DNA of 64,000 nucleotides, from NCBI GenBank assembly GCA_030149205.1, contig JASBSB010000001.1, positions 519,142 to 583,141 on the forward strand, given 5' to 3'. Under the pieces are notes generated by a model. That model did not search any database, had not been told where the DNA came from, and saw only the letters and a program-made list of their open reading frames with translations. The position numbers and the translations under genes were made by a program. Positions 35,594 to 44,643 of this stretch are shown one piece after another. The DNA comes from Candidatus Heimdallarchaeota archaeon. GTDB lineage: Archaea; Asgardarchaeota; Heimdallarchaeia; Heimdallarchaeales; Kariarchaeaceae. Position 1 is the first letter of the stretch. Every line of letters begins with the position of its first letter.

Positions 35594-36467
35594 TGTCTCC
35601 CATCTCATTCTTTTTCGGTGATAACTTTATGAAGCCATCCTTTAGGCTCATGGTGATTATGTTTTTTATATCTAGTTTCTCCAGAGCATACTTTGGAAGA
35701 TAGACCGCACCTTTTGAATCTACGGTTAGATCCACGTGAAGTCCATGCATAAGCTTTAAAATACCTTCTTCCTTTATTTCTGTGTTTGAGCGATCTATGA
35801 TCCTGTCAAATCTTCCAAAATAGATTCCAAGTACTAGATTGCTGTACAATGAAATTTCTGGATCATGTGATGTGTAAACCAGTGTAATATCATTTGATTT
35901 GCATGATTCGATTATTTTTCTCATTACTTTGTGCTTTGTTGTTGAATCCAGAGAACTTGTTGGTTCATCCAGAATCAATATTTTAGAATTTTGCATCAGT
36001 CCCATTGCTAGACAGACCAATTGTTTTTCTCCACCCGACAGATGCATCACTGGTTGATCTATTAAATGAGAAATTTCAAGTTCTCTAAGAGTCTTGAGGA
36101 TGTCTACGTTTTTATTGATGATAAAATTAACAAGTTCCATATTTTCCCTGACTGTTAATTTGAAGATCAGATTTTCTTCCATTTTCTGTTTAACATAAAA
36201 GATGTATTCTGAGATGAATCTTTGACGGTCTTGTTGATTCATTTTATAGAGAGAGTTGCTGAGAATCTCAACGACACCTACATCTGGTTCTAATTGGCCT
36301 GCAAGCACGTTGAGCAGGGTTGTTTTTCCTGAACCGCTGTCTCCAGTGATTGTTACAACTTCTGAGGATTTTATGACAAAAGACACGTTATTTAGAGCCA
36401 ACAGATTCTCTTCGGGATGGAGCTTAGGTCCCTTATAGATAACTGTCATATCAGAGATATTAATCAT
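35586..36467 (-). CDS. ABC transporter ATP-binding protein (first ATPase)
   Basis: 293 residues. I chose ATG 36467 because GGAGGT lies eight bases upstream; an earlier ATG at 36482 is less well placed. It has Walker A TGDSGSGKTTLLN, signature LSGGEKQ, Walker B ILILDEPTSSLD and H-loop YTSHDPE. The last ~75 residues form an extra domain (KEEGILKLMHGLHVDLTVDSKGAVYLPKYAL) that looks like a small AbrB/SpoVT-like beta module. It overlaps the permease end by eight bases. Two different ATPases in one operon suggest an ATPase heterodimer. Confidence 0.9.
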   Translation of the reverse strand: MINISDMTVIYKGPKLHPEENLLALNNVSFVIKSSEVVTITGDSGSGKTTLLNVLAGQLEPDVGVVEILSNSLYKMNQQDRQRFISEYIFYVKQKMEENLIFKLTVRENMELVNFIINKNVDILKTLRELEISHLIDQPVMHLSGGEKQLVCLAMGLMQNSKILILDEPTSSLDSTTKHKVMRKIIESCKSNDITLVYTSHDPEISLYSNLVLGIYFGRFDRIIDRSNTEIKEEGILKLMHGLHVDLTVDSKGAVYLPKYALEKLDIKNIITMSLKDGFIKLSPKKNEMGDNA

Positions 36468-39327
36468 ACAATTGACCTCCAAAGGTTTGAGAGATGTAAA
36501 ACACCAGGGTAAAAGAGCCAGTACCTATAAATACTGCTATAATGACTTGGAGGAGATAGTTAAAGAGTAGAGTGTTCACCATAGTGTATAATGTAACAGT
36601 CAAAAGGAGTTGAGTAAATATAACACCAAATAATAGAAAAATCATTACAAAGTTTATCAAATTCCACTTTATCTGTTGCTTTACTAATTTGTTCCTGATG
36701 AATTTATTGTGGTGAATTGCCCATTTAAGCTGCCAGTTCATAGACCTAGTATAAATGATTAAATACAGAGTCAGAGGGATCAACATTTCAATCACAATAT
36801 ACAGAATATTGTTTAGATATCCAAATATGGGAAATTCTGGAAAGGTGGGGTGGTTCATCGATTTTATTGTAGGTACTGAGGATATCTTTAAATCCAGCAT
36901 GTTGATAAATTTGTTATTGATCCTGTCCACTGTCCGTTCTGCATCCCCTGGGTTTGACAACAAAACCTTGTAGATGTTGTTGGTGACGAGTAAAAACTGT
37001 TTTGAGAGGGTTTGTAGATTTTCTAATGACATTACAAAAATTGTTGATTTCTCTATTCCAAGTTCAGTGATAAAAGAGTTAATTCCGAAGAAAGAGTTTG
37101 TGGTATACAGCTGATTGATTTTTAGACTGAAGTAATTTGCTCCAAATGGGTCTGTGTTTTTGATTTGAATCTCTTTTCTGGAGGAATAATAATTTAAGTA
37201 CTGAAAGTTATTTACCATCAAAATGTTGTTTGAATGCTCACTTAATTTTTTAAGAATGTTTAGGTCAGATGTCCAACTTCCAGTATTTAGTCTTGAGTTA
37301 TACCTGATGCTTTGAATATATCTCTGCACATCAATACCTAATATATATCCACCAGTGTAACTTTGCGATTTTCCAAGTTCATAGTCCTTAAAATAGAGAT
37401 AGTTTAAAAGCATTGAATTTTGCACATTAGAGATATTGTCAAGCATCGGGTAAGCGAGACTGGTATTAAGGTTCAAACCATGGATGGATATATCTGCACC
37501 AAGACTATATAGGTCTCTAGTAGAGATACTGTTTTGTATTCCTGTATTAGAGATAGTAATGGCTGAAAATAGACAAAACAAAATTAATAGAAACATAATG
37601 ACCCGTATTAAATTTGGTGAATTTTGTGAGTATCTGGCAAATGGGTAGACTTTTCCAATTCGAGAGTTTGGATTATACTTACGGGGAATTAAAATTAACG
37701 AAAGAAGGAGCTTATACACAACAAATCCGTATAGCATCAACAAGAGCAGGCTTAAAATAACGATAAGCAATAAATATTCCAAAGTTGATAGATTGAGAAT
37801 TAAAATTTCTTGACTTGAAATTGTTAAAAAGAAACCAACTATAGTTGATGATAAGACTGTTAAAATACTCAACATTTGAAAAGGAAACTTTTGATTTAAT
37901 CTCTCTCTGAACGTTTTCAAGCCTGATCTCTTGTGATTAAAAAATGTGGCTAAATTTATAAGTACAAGCAACAGAAAGTAATAACTAAAGATGGATTTAT
38001 AGGAGATTGAATCTTGTATCTGTAACCCTGTGAAAAGAGCAATTATAACACTTATTACATAAATTGGAAGCAAAAAAACACCCAGAGTAAGAAGATCCAA
38101 AAGGCTGTTTAATTGATTTATTGAATGACCTTTATTTGTAAAAAATGCAAGGAACTGACGCTTGGATTCTTCAAAGTTTGATTGATAAATTAGATATACC
38201 GCTGCAAAAATAATGTACAATATAATTGTAACTGTGGAATTAAGAGTCTGAACCTTGTTTTGGATTTCATTTTGTTTGTTGAGCACTCTTAACAAGGGAG
38301 CATCTAACAGAGTGTTTCCTAAGAACTTTAAGAAGTCAGTAGTTTGAGATTTAAATGTCTTAGAATTTGTAATTTTGTAAAAACTTGTGCTTAGATTAAA
38401 ATACATTCTTGAGACTTGCTTAAATTTAGTAAAGTAATCTCCTAGACGTCTTGTGCCAAGTATCTTTTGAAAATCATCGATTGAGGTAAAGATGACCTGA
38501 CCAGGATTAATGCCCACGGGGGTTAAGATTGAGTTTATTAACCTGTGAAGTGAGGTTCCATTCAATTCAGTGGTATTATAAGGAAAAGTAAATTCTTGTG
38601 AATTTTTAATTGCTTGAACTCCACTGACTTTGACTTTGCTGTTGTTTGATAAAAACAGTCCCAAATTATCAGCGTATCTATCTCTTCCTAATCGAAGTAT
38701 CCTGGCTTGAGTGCCTTCAAGATTTGATCCAGTTAGTTCAAAAAATTGAGCAGGATCAATAAGAATCACAGATAGAGAGGTTTGAAGTTTGCTGATATAA
38801 GTGTCAGTATTCTGTAATTTTAGGGGTTTTGTTAGATTTAAAATGGCATTTGGTGCTCGTAAAACCAAAAAATCAAGTGAATAAAGACTTATAGAACCAT
38901 AATTTGGGTCTTGAATATTGTATTTGTTTTGAGGTTGTAACTTCATTAATTCTTTTGTTGAGTTTATTTGAAGACCTGATATTTGATCTTGAATTATATT
39001 TTCTGTGAAAAAATGTCCAGCGGGAAAATATTCTGGATTTAACTGTCTATGAAAATTACTTGTTACCTGATTTTGCGTGTACAAAATTTGAAAGCTGAAA
39101 ATTAAAATCAAAAGACCTACTAGAACGAGTTTGAGTAAATCTGTACGTGAGTATTTTAACAGTATTAAGAAAGGACGTTTTATTGGTTTGCCTCGGCGTA
39201 AATATAAGCCCCATAAGATAAATACAACAGGAATTATGAATAGTAAAGCTTCAAGCAGTAGATTATTTATGAATAAAGCAAGACTCAAAAAAATCAGGAT
39301 TAAACTTGCTTGTAGATAATTACTCAA
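36460..39327 (-). CDS. FtsX/MacB-type ABC transporter permease, 955 residues
   Basis: It starts with TTG at 39327, seven bases after GGAGAG. There are two to three N-terminal membrane helices, a large external domain (~80-360), a central block of membrane helices (~365-600), a second external domain (~610-840), then three C-terminal helices (~845-950). This doubled layout matches single-chain permeases of the FtsX/LolCE family, which extract lipoproteins or move substrates mechanically. With two ATPases it forms a whole transporter. N-x-S/T sites are frequent in the external parts. The substrate is unknown. It lies inside the insertion. Confidence 0.82.
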   Translation of the reverse strand: MSNYLQASLILIFLSLALFINNLLLEALLFIIPVVFILWGLYLRRGKPIKRPFLILLKYSRTDLLKLVLVGLLILIFSFQILYTQNQVTSNFHRQLNPEYFPAGHFFTENIIQDQISGLQINSTKELMKLQPQNKYNIQDPNYGSISLYSLDFLVLRAPNAILNLTKPLKLQNTDTYISKLQTSLSVILIDPAQFFELTGSNLEGTQARILRLGRDRYADNLGLFLSNNSKVKVSGVQAIKNSQEFTFPYNTTELNGTSLHRLINSILTPVGINPGQVIFTSIDDFQKILGTRRLGDYFTKFKQVSRMYFNLSTSFYKITNSKTFKSQTTDFLKFLGNTLLDAPLLRVLNKQNEIQNKVQTLNSTVTIILYIIFAAVYLIYQSNFEESKRQFLAFFTNKGHSINQLNSLLDLLTLGVFLLPIYVISVIIALFTGLQIQDSISYKSIFSYYFLLLVLINLATFFNHKRSGLKTFRERLNQKFPFQMLSILTVLSSTIVGFFLTISSQEILILNLSTLEYLLLIVILSLLLLMLYGFVVYKLLLSLILIPRKYNPNSRIGKVYPFARYSQNSPNLIRVIMFLLILFCLFSAITISNTGIQNSISTRDLYSLGADISIHGLNLNTSLAYPMLDNISNVQNSMLLNYLYFKDYELGKSQSYTGGYILGIDVQRYIQSIRYNSRLNTGSWTSDLNILKKLSEHSNNILMVNNFQYLNYYSSRKEIQIKNTDPFGANYFSLKINQLYTTNSFFGINSFITELGIEKSTIFVMSLENLQTLSKQFLLVTNNIYKVLLSNPGDAERTVDRINNKFINMLDLKISSVPTIKSMNHPTFPEFPIFGYLNNILYIVIEMLIPLTLYLIIYTRSMNWQLKWAIHHNKFIRNKLVKQQIKWNLINFVMIFLLFGVIFTQLLLTVTLYTMVNTLLFNYLLQVIIAVFIGTGSFTLVFYISQTFGGQLYD

Positions 39328-39538
39328 CTTTTATCTCTCCATTAGAATTAATTAACTTATTAATCTTCCAGATTATAGACAGTTCATAAGTGTATTCAAC
39401 TTTTAAATATCCATAAAATAGAAAGTCTTGAGATAAAGCCCTATTAATCTTCTGGGAGCACTTAAATGTTAATTCTATTTTACCTAATAATTGGCTATAT
39501 CTTGGAGTATTCAATAGATGAAATGAGTCAAAGTTCAA
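39320..39538 (-). CDS. Possible small gene ahead of the ABC operon, 72 residues
   Basis: The frame runs from ATG at 39538 and ends eight bases into the permease start, the same kind of overlap as elsewhere in this operon. The product is soluble with no recognised family. It might be a leader gene, the remnant of a regulator, or chance. The overlap is the only evidence in favour. Confidence 0.3.
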   Translation of the reverse strand: MNFDSFHLLNTPRYSQLLGKIELTFKCSQKINRALSQDFLFYGYLKVEYTYELSIIWKINKLINSNGEIKVE

Positions 39539-39663
39539 TATAGCAATAAATTAAATTTTAACTTTTAAAAGATGTTGAAAGCACATTGTAATTTTGATAA
39601 CCTAAACTTTATTAATTTAATTTTAGATTATTTCTATAAATTTGTGGAAATATTTGAAATAAA

Positions 39664-39962
39664 TTAAATTAAGCCTTTCCTAAAATTAGTTTGCTGTTTC
39701 CTCAACCTCCTCTGATGGTTTTCCTCCAGTAGATTAACTGCCCTTTTTTTAGCCTGACTCGTTGAATATGTATACTTGTTAACTGTTGAGGTGTTTCCCA
39801 TCAATTCTCCGAGTACAATGGGGCTCACCCCAAGGCTGCTGAGATGAGTGGCATAACTATGAGCAGAGTAACTGGGGTGGCCTTGGTTTTATCTCCTGTT
39901 GTGTTTATTTTAGCTTTTGCCGTATATTTTATGACAATGACACGAATTGTGTTTTATCAGAA
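39664..39962 (-). pseudogene. C-terminal remnant of a tyrosine recombinase/integrase
   Basis: Read leftwards, one frame gives KYTAKAKINTTGDKTKATPV and, after a frameshift near 39870, the next gives HSYATHLSSLGVSPIVLGEL followed by MGNTSTVNKYTYSTSQAKKR and a basic tail to the stop at 39664. This is the R-H-x-x-H / LxGH / Tyr end of phage-type integrases: HSYATHL holds the second-box His, LMGNTST replaces the usual LGHxS and the nucleophile Tyr lies in NKYTYS. The first Arg box and N-terminal domain are missing, so it is a dead fragment. It lies ~200 bases from the right end of the insertion, where an integrase would be expected. Confidence 0.75.
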
Positions 39963-40164
39963 ATTTTTTTCTTTTTTTTATATAAATATATCTGAGGGGT
40001 GGTTCTATCAATATATAATGAAATTCAATTGGTACGATAATGAAATTGAGATATTAGACTCAAAAATAAAGGGGTCTGCGATATGTATGTGTTTCCTCTG
40101 ATTAAATCATCCCTGATTGAAATTATGGAAAAGATGGAAGATTTTGATCTTTTTACAAATCTGG

Positions 40165-40174
40165 AATTTATATG
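40165..40174. repeat. Right direct repeat flanking the insertion
   Basis: AATTTATATG is the partner of AATTCATATG at 32632-32641. It sits at the last base of homology between this half-gene and the intact glycerate kinase copy B. Confidence 0.6.
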
Positions 40175-40940
40175 CAATCTGTACTAACTCATTAAGAAGA
40201 TGAAATTTATCTGGTAATTCCAGGGCTTCAAAAATAGTCCTTAACCAAATTGACACATATTCTGAGATTCTTATTCCAGGGATAGTTGGTCCAGAACCTA
40301 CATAGCTTGGATCATCATTTAACACATCTGAAACCACCCATGAATAAATGGTTAAATTTTCTAACCTTGCTGCAAGTTTTCCTCCATTGACAGAATCCAG
40401 AAACATTCTTACTTGATTAATCTGAAAAATATCTAACCCATTAATCATCCCTTCTTTGACAATTGCATTATAGATTTTTAGATCTAAATCCAATTCTGGG
40501 ATACTGAAAGCCGCGGACCCACCACCACTTGTCATTACATGTAAGATTGTATCTTGAGAAAGTTCAGTCAATTTGTTGAGTACTTTTCTCGAGGTTTCGA
40601 CTGTGTAATCATCGGAAAACGGATGAGAAACAAAATGAACGTCCCAATCACTAGGAAGTGATAGTGCCCTAGGTTCTTCAACATATCCCCTGGTCTGAAG
40701 CACAATGGTTGGAGAAAAACCTGTGTGAGAAATTTCTTGCGCACTTTTCGCCATCTCTAATGCGTTCTTGCCAATACAGAAGAGTGCTTGCTTATTTTTA
40801 TTAAAGACCTCGGAGTTTTCTTTGAACAACATTCTTTTTGGGTGAATCTTTTGAATTGCTCTGATGAATCCAGATAGATGATCCCTATCCAGAAGCTGTA
40901 GTTCCTCAGATAACTCAATTGTTGGACGAAAATTGTACAT
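40165..40940 (-). pseudogene. Glycerate 2-kinase copy A, N-terminal part (cut by the insertion)
   Basis: The frame starts at ATG 40940 and encodes ~259 residues aligned throughout with copy B: LSGFIRAIQKIHPKRMLF, ALFCIGKNALEMA, MTSGGGSAAFSIPELD and VVSDVLNDDPSYVGSGPT. Homology stops at AYKFQ; the open frame then runs ~20 codons into foreign DNA to 40107. The upstream side is also broken: three bases before the ATG the sequence becomes the inside of an alkaline phosphatase gene, so promoter and ribosome binding site are gone. The C-terminal part lies at 32085-32640. Confidence 0.9.
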
Positions 40941-42222
40941 AAAGACAATTTTAGAATATTTAAAAGACGATTTCAACTATTCAACTGGACTAGTTACCAC
41001 AACTGAAATCGCACATGCAACACCTGCAACATTTGCTGCACATGCTAAGGATAGAGATTTGAAGGTCAAAATAAGAGACCAGCTTCTTTCTCAGAACATA
41101 GACATATTACTTGGAGGAGGTTTAGGAGGAACCTATATTGGAGGAAGAACAGGAGCTAAGGACTTGGCCATTAAACACAATTACACATTAGTTACCAATA
41201 CTACAGAGCTAAATGGTATATCAAACTCAACAGATCGATTGTTAGGGTTATTTGGTTATTACAACATTGATTATGAATTAGAGAGAAATCCAAAGGAAAG
41301 TCCATCACTTCAAGAGATGACAACGAAAGCTCTTCAAGTTTTAGATTCAAAAAATAAACCATTCTTTGTAATGATTGAAGGTGGACGAATAGACCATGCA
41401 GGTCATCTACTAAATAGCTTTGAAAACAAAACAATTTATAACGCCTTAGAAACAATTAACTTCGAAAAATCAGTAAGGATTGCTTATAATTATGCTAAAG
41501 CTAACCCAAACACTATTTTAATAACCACTGCAGATCATGAAACAGGAGGGTTGAAGGTACATGATTTTTCAAACCTTGACAAGAACCTACCCAACAAAAA
41601 CTACAGCAGAATAAAAAACAATGAAATTAGGTATAACAGATCCTTACAAATTAATGCAAGTTGGTTAACGAGGTCTCACACAAATCAAAAAGTGAGGTTT
41701 TCAGGGTTTGGACATAACTTTGACACTTCCACAATTATGAAGAACAAAGATGTGTTTTGGGCTTTGAATGAGGCTTTAGGGAATTTTCCGGTAATACGAA
41801 CGGACTATCCTGTTTCTGGAGCTGTTGGCAAGCTAAGCTTTAGAGTTATTGGTTCCGAATCAGAGGGTATTAGTTATAGTTTTAAGAGAACTGAGCTTTC
41901 AACTGGGGAGACGGTAATGGGCAATTGGGTTCAATCTACAAGAAATAAGACAATTGAGCTAACCTTTGAAAGCGCTAAAAATACTTCTTTTGTTGTTCAA
42001 ATTTTGGTTCGGGATTCGAAAACCAATCTTCAAACAAGCTCATTAAGGTTACATCTCTCTGTAATCAAACTTGAGAGTCCTAATTCAAAAACTACATCAT
42101 CAAAACAAATTTCCCTTTCCACGAGTTCATCAACTAACCGACTACCATTAAATTTCGTAAATTTCATTGTTATCTTATCAATACTGACTTTATATTTAAG
42201 AAAAGAGAATTGGAAGAAATGA
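40933..42222 (+). pseudogene. Alkaline phosphatase copy B, truncated at the N terminus
   Basis: 429 codons open from TTG at 40933 aligned to residues 124-537 of copy A, including AHATPATFAAHA, EGGRIDHAGH, TADHETGG and the C-terminal anchor. Missing are the signal peptide, the metal-binding GDGMG and the nucleophile segment TDSAASGTA, so it cannot be an active, exported phosphatase. Yet the frame is fully open and the visible differences from copy A are mostly silent third-position changes. Either the truncation is recent or the segment came from a related lineage. Confidence 0.85.
40936..40944. other. Junction of the tandem duplication
   Basis: At this point the start codon of glycerate kinase copy A (minus strand) meets codon 124 of alkaline phosphatase copy B (plus strand). 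This is the join expected if a block from inside alkaline phosphatase to the glycerate kinase start were duplicated head-to-tail. Only two or three bases of microhomology can be seen. Confidence 0.75.
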
Positions 42223-42246
42223 GTTAAAGATCAAATCTTCTGTTAA

Positions 42247-42266
42247 TTAAGCACTTATTTTTAATC
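42247..42266 (+). promoter_or_regulatory. Conserved promoter-like element before translin copy B
   Basis: TTAAGCACTTATTTTTAATC here matches TTAAGCACTAATTTTTAATC at 31019-31038 before copy A, while the bases nearer the start codon have diverged. The TA-rich core sits ~30 bases upstream of the ATG, where an archaeal TATA box should be. Conservation in both copies supports a role. Confidence 0.5.
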
Positions 42267-42286
42267 AGCCTTCTGTGTATTTGTTT

Positions 42287-42916
42287 ATGGACAAAGAGCT
42301 CCCTTCCCAAGTCACAATGGTTATAGAGGATATCCTAAATAATCTGAATGGGTTGGATAAACTCAGGGAAGAAGTGATTGCACTCTCTAGAAAGCTAAAT
42401 AGAATGTCTGGAAAGGCGATAGCAAGGATGGTCAAATTATCAAATGAAAAATCATTGATTGAGGAAGCAAGACAAATTAAAAGAACTCTAGATGACCAGT
42501 TAAAAAATTTCACACCAATTTTTGGGTGGAATACAGTAAATGACGGTCTTGAGGAATTTACTGAGATGGAAATCCTTTTTGCCATCATCATGCAGCAAAA
42601 TCTACCCTCACCCCAATCCTTGGATATTCCTAGCTCAATTTGGATAAATGCCTTCTGTGACACTATAGGTGAACTTAGGAGGGTTATTCTGCGCTTGCTA
42701 ATCTCAGGGAAGGTTGAGAAGGCCAGAGAGTATCTAGAAACAATGAATGTTATGTTTGAGAATGTTATAGGAATAGAATACGGAAAACATGTTGCAGGGA
42801 ACCTTAGAAAAAAAGTTGATTACCTCAGGGTGACAATAGAAAGAACAGAAAGTGATTTTTTGCATTCAATGTTGGGAAACCAAATTCAAGACAGTTTAGA
42901 GACGAATGAGGAATAA
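42287..42916 (+). CDS. Translin-family protein (copy B)
   Basis: 209 residues, colinear with copy A at 31059. It keeps VIALSRKLNRMSGKAIARM, PSSIWINAFCDTIGELRRVILRLL, GIEYGKHVAGNLRKKVDYLR and ESDFLHSMLGNQIQDSL. Differences concentrate in the first third and near residue 110 (IMQQNLPSP versus ISDRELPSP). The upstream DNA also matches copy A, with TTAAGCACT-ATTTTTAATCA ~30-45 bases before the ATG, so the promoter was duplicated as well. It is four bases from the broken riboflavin kinase copy B. It appears functional. Confidence 0.83.
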   Translation: MDKELPSQVTMVIEDILNNLNGLDKLREEVIALSRKLNRMSGKAIARMVKLSNEKSLIEEARQIKRTLDDQLKNFTPIFGWNTVNDGLEEFTEMEILFAIIMQQNLPSPQSLDIPSSIWINAFCDTIGELRRVILRLLISGKVEKAREYLETMNVMFENVIGIEYGKHVAGNLRKKVDYLRVTIERTESDFLHSMLGNQIQDSLETNEE

Positions 42917-42919
42917 TTT

Positions 42920-43312
42920 ATGAAAATAAATGGAGTTGTTCAAGAAGGTAAGGGTGAGGGTGCTAAGTTTATATCACTTTCAGTATATGATAAAATCTTT
43001 ACAAATATTTTGGGGAAGCAACCCTTTCCTGGAACCTTAAATGTCAGAATATCGGAAAAAGATGGAAAAGATATTTCTATCCTTTTTAATAAAAAAGGTC
43101 TAAGATTTGAAAACTTGTTTTATCAAGGGAAAAAGATGGGAGATATCATCATAATCCCCTGTGAAATTCAAGGATAGTTAGACCACAAATCTGTTATTGT
43201 AAGACCTCTGTTGACCACGCATAACATTGATATCATTGAAATTGTCTCAACCGCTCATATTCGTATGGCACTAAATCTAGAGAATCAAGACCAAATCACT
43301 GTAATTGTTTGA
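42920..43312 (+). pseudogene. ribK: Riboflavin kinase copy B with an in-frame TAG
   Basis: The gene aligns with copy A over its whole length. Codons for PFPGTLNV are intact, but at 43175-43177 a TAG stands where copy A has TTG (Leu), so translation should end after 85 residues. Past it the same frame continues intact (KSVIVRPLLTTHNIDIIEIV) to TGA at 43310-43312. Only that one stop breaks the gene. The lost part contains conserved C-terminal strands, so the short product is unlikely to work. Readthrough cannot be ruled out. The gene end abuts glycerate kinase copy B. Confidence 0.82.
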
Positions 43313-44635
43313 TTAATAGAAAACCACAAAATACAAGTCTAATAGATTTACATCTGTATCTTTTATTTGAATCCCGTATCCTAAGGAAGACAGAACATGA
43401 CCAGAATTTCCACTTTTATAGATTTTTTTTACGCCTCCTAGGGGAGCTAAATGTTTCCAACTATTTCCAGTTATAATATAACCTGCGTCAGGAGAGCTTC
43501 CATCTTTACTGTCAGTAGCCAAACCAATAAAGAACAAATTTTGCGTGCCTTTTAGTTTTTCACTCATGAGTGTTGCAAGTGAGGAAACTCTCCCACCCTT
43601 AAAGTTAAAGGCGGTATTAGAAATCTTTACAACTGGTTCTCCCATCCAAATTAAGGTTGTTTTCAAGTTAGTAGTACTTGTACTTGCCTTAATTTTAAGC
43701 GTCTTTAACATTCTATCAGCAACCTCTTCCACATTACCTTCCAAGTTAAGATCAATTATTTCAGAATGGATTTTCAACTTTGAGAGTTCATCCATTAAAT
43801 ACTCAGCAAATATCTTGCGAGAACAGATTAACTTTTGTTTATGGAGCTCTGGGCTTTGAAACTCATATGCAATTTGAACTAATTCATTTAGAAGATGATA
43901 AGTTTCAGACAGTTCTAAGGCTTCAAATACTGTTCTAAGCCAGATTAAAACATATTCTGAGATTCTTATCCCAGGTATTGTGGGTCCTGAACCTACATAG
44001 CTTGGGTCATCATTCAAAACATCTGAGACAACCCAGGTGTAAATATGTAGGTTTTCAAGACGAGCAGCTAATTTCCCACCTTTGACGGAATCGAGAAACA
44101 TCCTTACCTGATTTATTTGAAAGATATCCAAACCGTTAACCATAGCTTCTTTGATAACTGCGTTGTAGATTTGTAAATCAAGGTCTAGTTCTGGGACACA
44201 GAAAGCCGCAGATCCCCCTCCACTAATCATGACATGCAAAACAGTGTCTTTTGGGAGTTCAACTAGTTTTTTGAGCACCTGTTTCGAAACTTCAACGGTG
44301 TATTCATCTGAAAATGGATGAGAAACAAAATAAATTTCCCAGTCATTAGGAAGGGTTAATGATCTAGATTCATCAACATAACCTCTAGTCTGAAGAATAA
44401 ATGACTGAAAGAAACCTGTGTGAGAAATTTCTTGTGCACTTAAAGCCATTTGAAGTGCATTTTTCCCTATACAAAACAGTGCTTGTTTTTTTTGATTAAA
44501 TACTTCTGGATTTTCTTTGAATAACATCCTTTTAGGATGAACCCGTTGAATAGCCCTAATAAATCCAGAAAGATGATTTCTCGCTAGTATTTGTAGCTCA
44601 TCAGGTAACTCATTTGGTGGCCGAAAGTTGTACAT
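43313..44635 (-). CDS. Glycerate 2-kinase, MOFRL/GckA type (copy B, intact)
   Basis: 440 residues. The N-terminal Rossmann-like domain has ALFCIGKNALQMALSAQEI and SGGGSAAFCVPE; VVSDVLNDDPSYVGSGPT is the family signature; the C-terminal MOFRL domain has GGRVSSLATLMSEKL and GLATDSKDGSSPDAGYIITG. The enzyme phosphorylates glycerate to 2-phosphoglycerate with ATP. An AGGTG ribosome binding site lies five bases before the ATG and next to the stop of cinA-like, eight bases upstream, so they share an operon. It is the only working copy; copy A is split. Confidence 0.92.
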   Translation of the reverse strand: MYNFRPPNELPDELQILARNHLSGFIRAIQRVHPKRMLFKENPEVFNQKKQALFCIGKNALQMALSAQEISHTGFFQSFILQTRGYVDESRSLTLPNDWEIYFVSHPFSDEYTVEVSKQVLKKLVELPKDTVLHVMISGGGSAAFCVPELDLDLQIYNAVIKEAMVNGLDIFQINQVRMFLDSVKGGKLAARLENLHIYTWVVSDVLNDDPSYVGSGPTIPGIRISEYVLIWLRTVFEALELSETYHLLNELVQIAYEFQSPELHKQKLICSRKIFAEYLMDELSKLKIHSEIIDLNLEGNVEEVADRMLKTLKIKASTSTTNLKTTLIWMGEPVVKISNTAFNFKGGRVSSLATLMSEKLKGTQNLFFIGLATDSKDGSSPDAGYIITGNSWKHLAPLGGVKKIYKSGNSGHVLSSLGYGIQIKDTDVNLLDLYFVVFY

Positions 44636-44643
44636 GGATACAC

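Larger units (their letters stand above)
32642..40164. mobile_element. ~7.5 kb insertion splitting glycerate kinase copy A; decayed integrative element
   Basis: The segment lies between the two halves of one glycerate kinase gene, bounded by a ~10 base imperfect direct repeat. Inside, from the left, are a stretch with no clear gene and a lone CRISPR-like repeat, a beta-propeller surface protein, three more CRISPR-like repeats, a three-gene FtsX/MacB-type ABC transporter, and at the right end the broken C-terminal part of a tyrosine recombinase. The recombinase suggests site-specific integration; its decay suggests the element is now fixed. No terminal inverted repeats are visible. Confidence 0.7.

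Noticed and set aside
39844..40101. Plus-strand open frame of 85 codons at the right end of the insertion
   Set aside because: It lies antisense to the integrase remnant and has low-complexity content with no family; treated as chance.
43175..43177. TAG as pyrrolysine in riboflavin kinase copy B
   Set aside because: The matching residue in copy A is Leu and there is no sign of Pyl genes in the window; a nonsense change is simpler.
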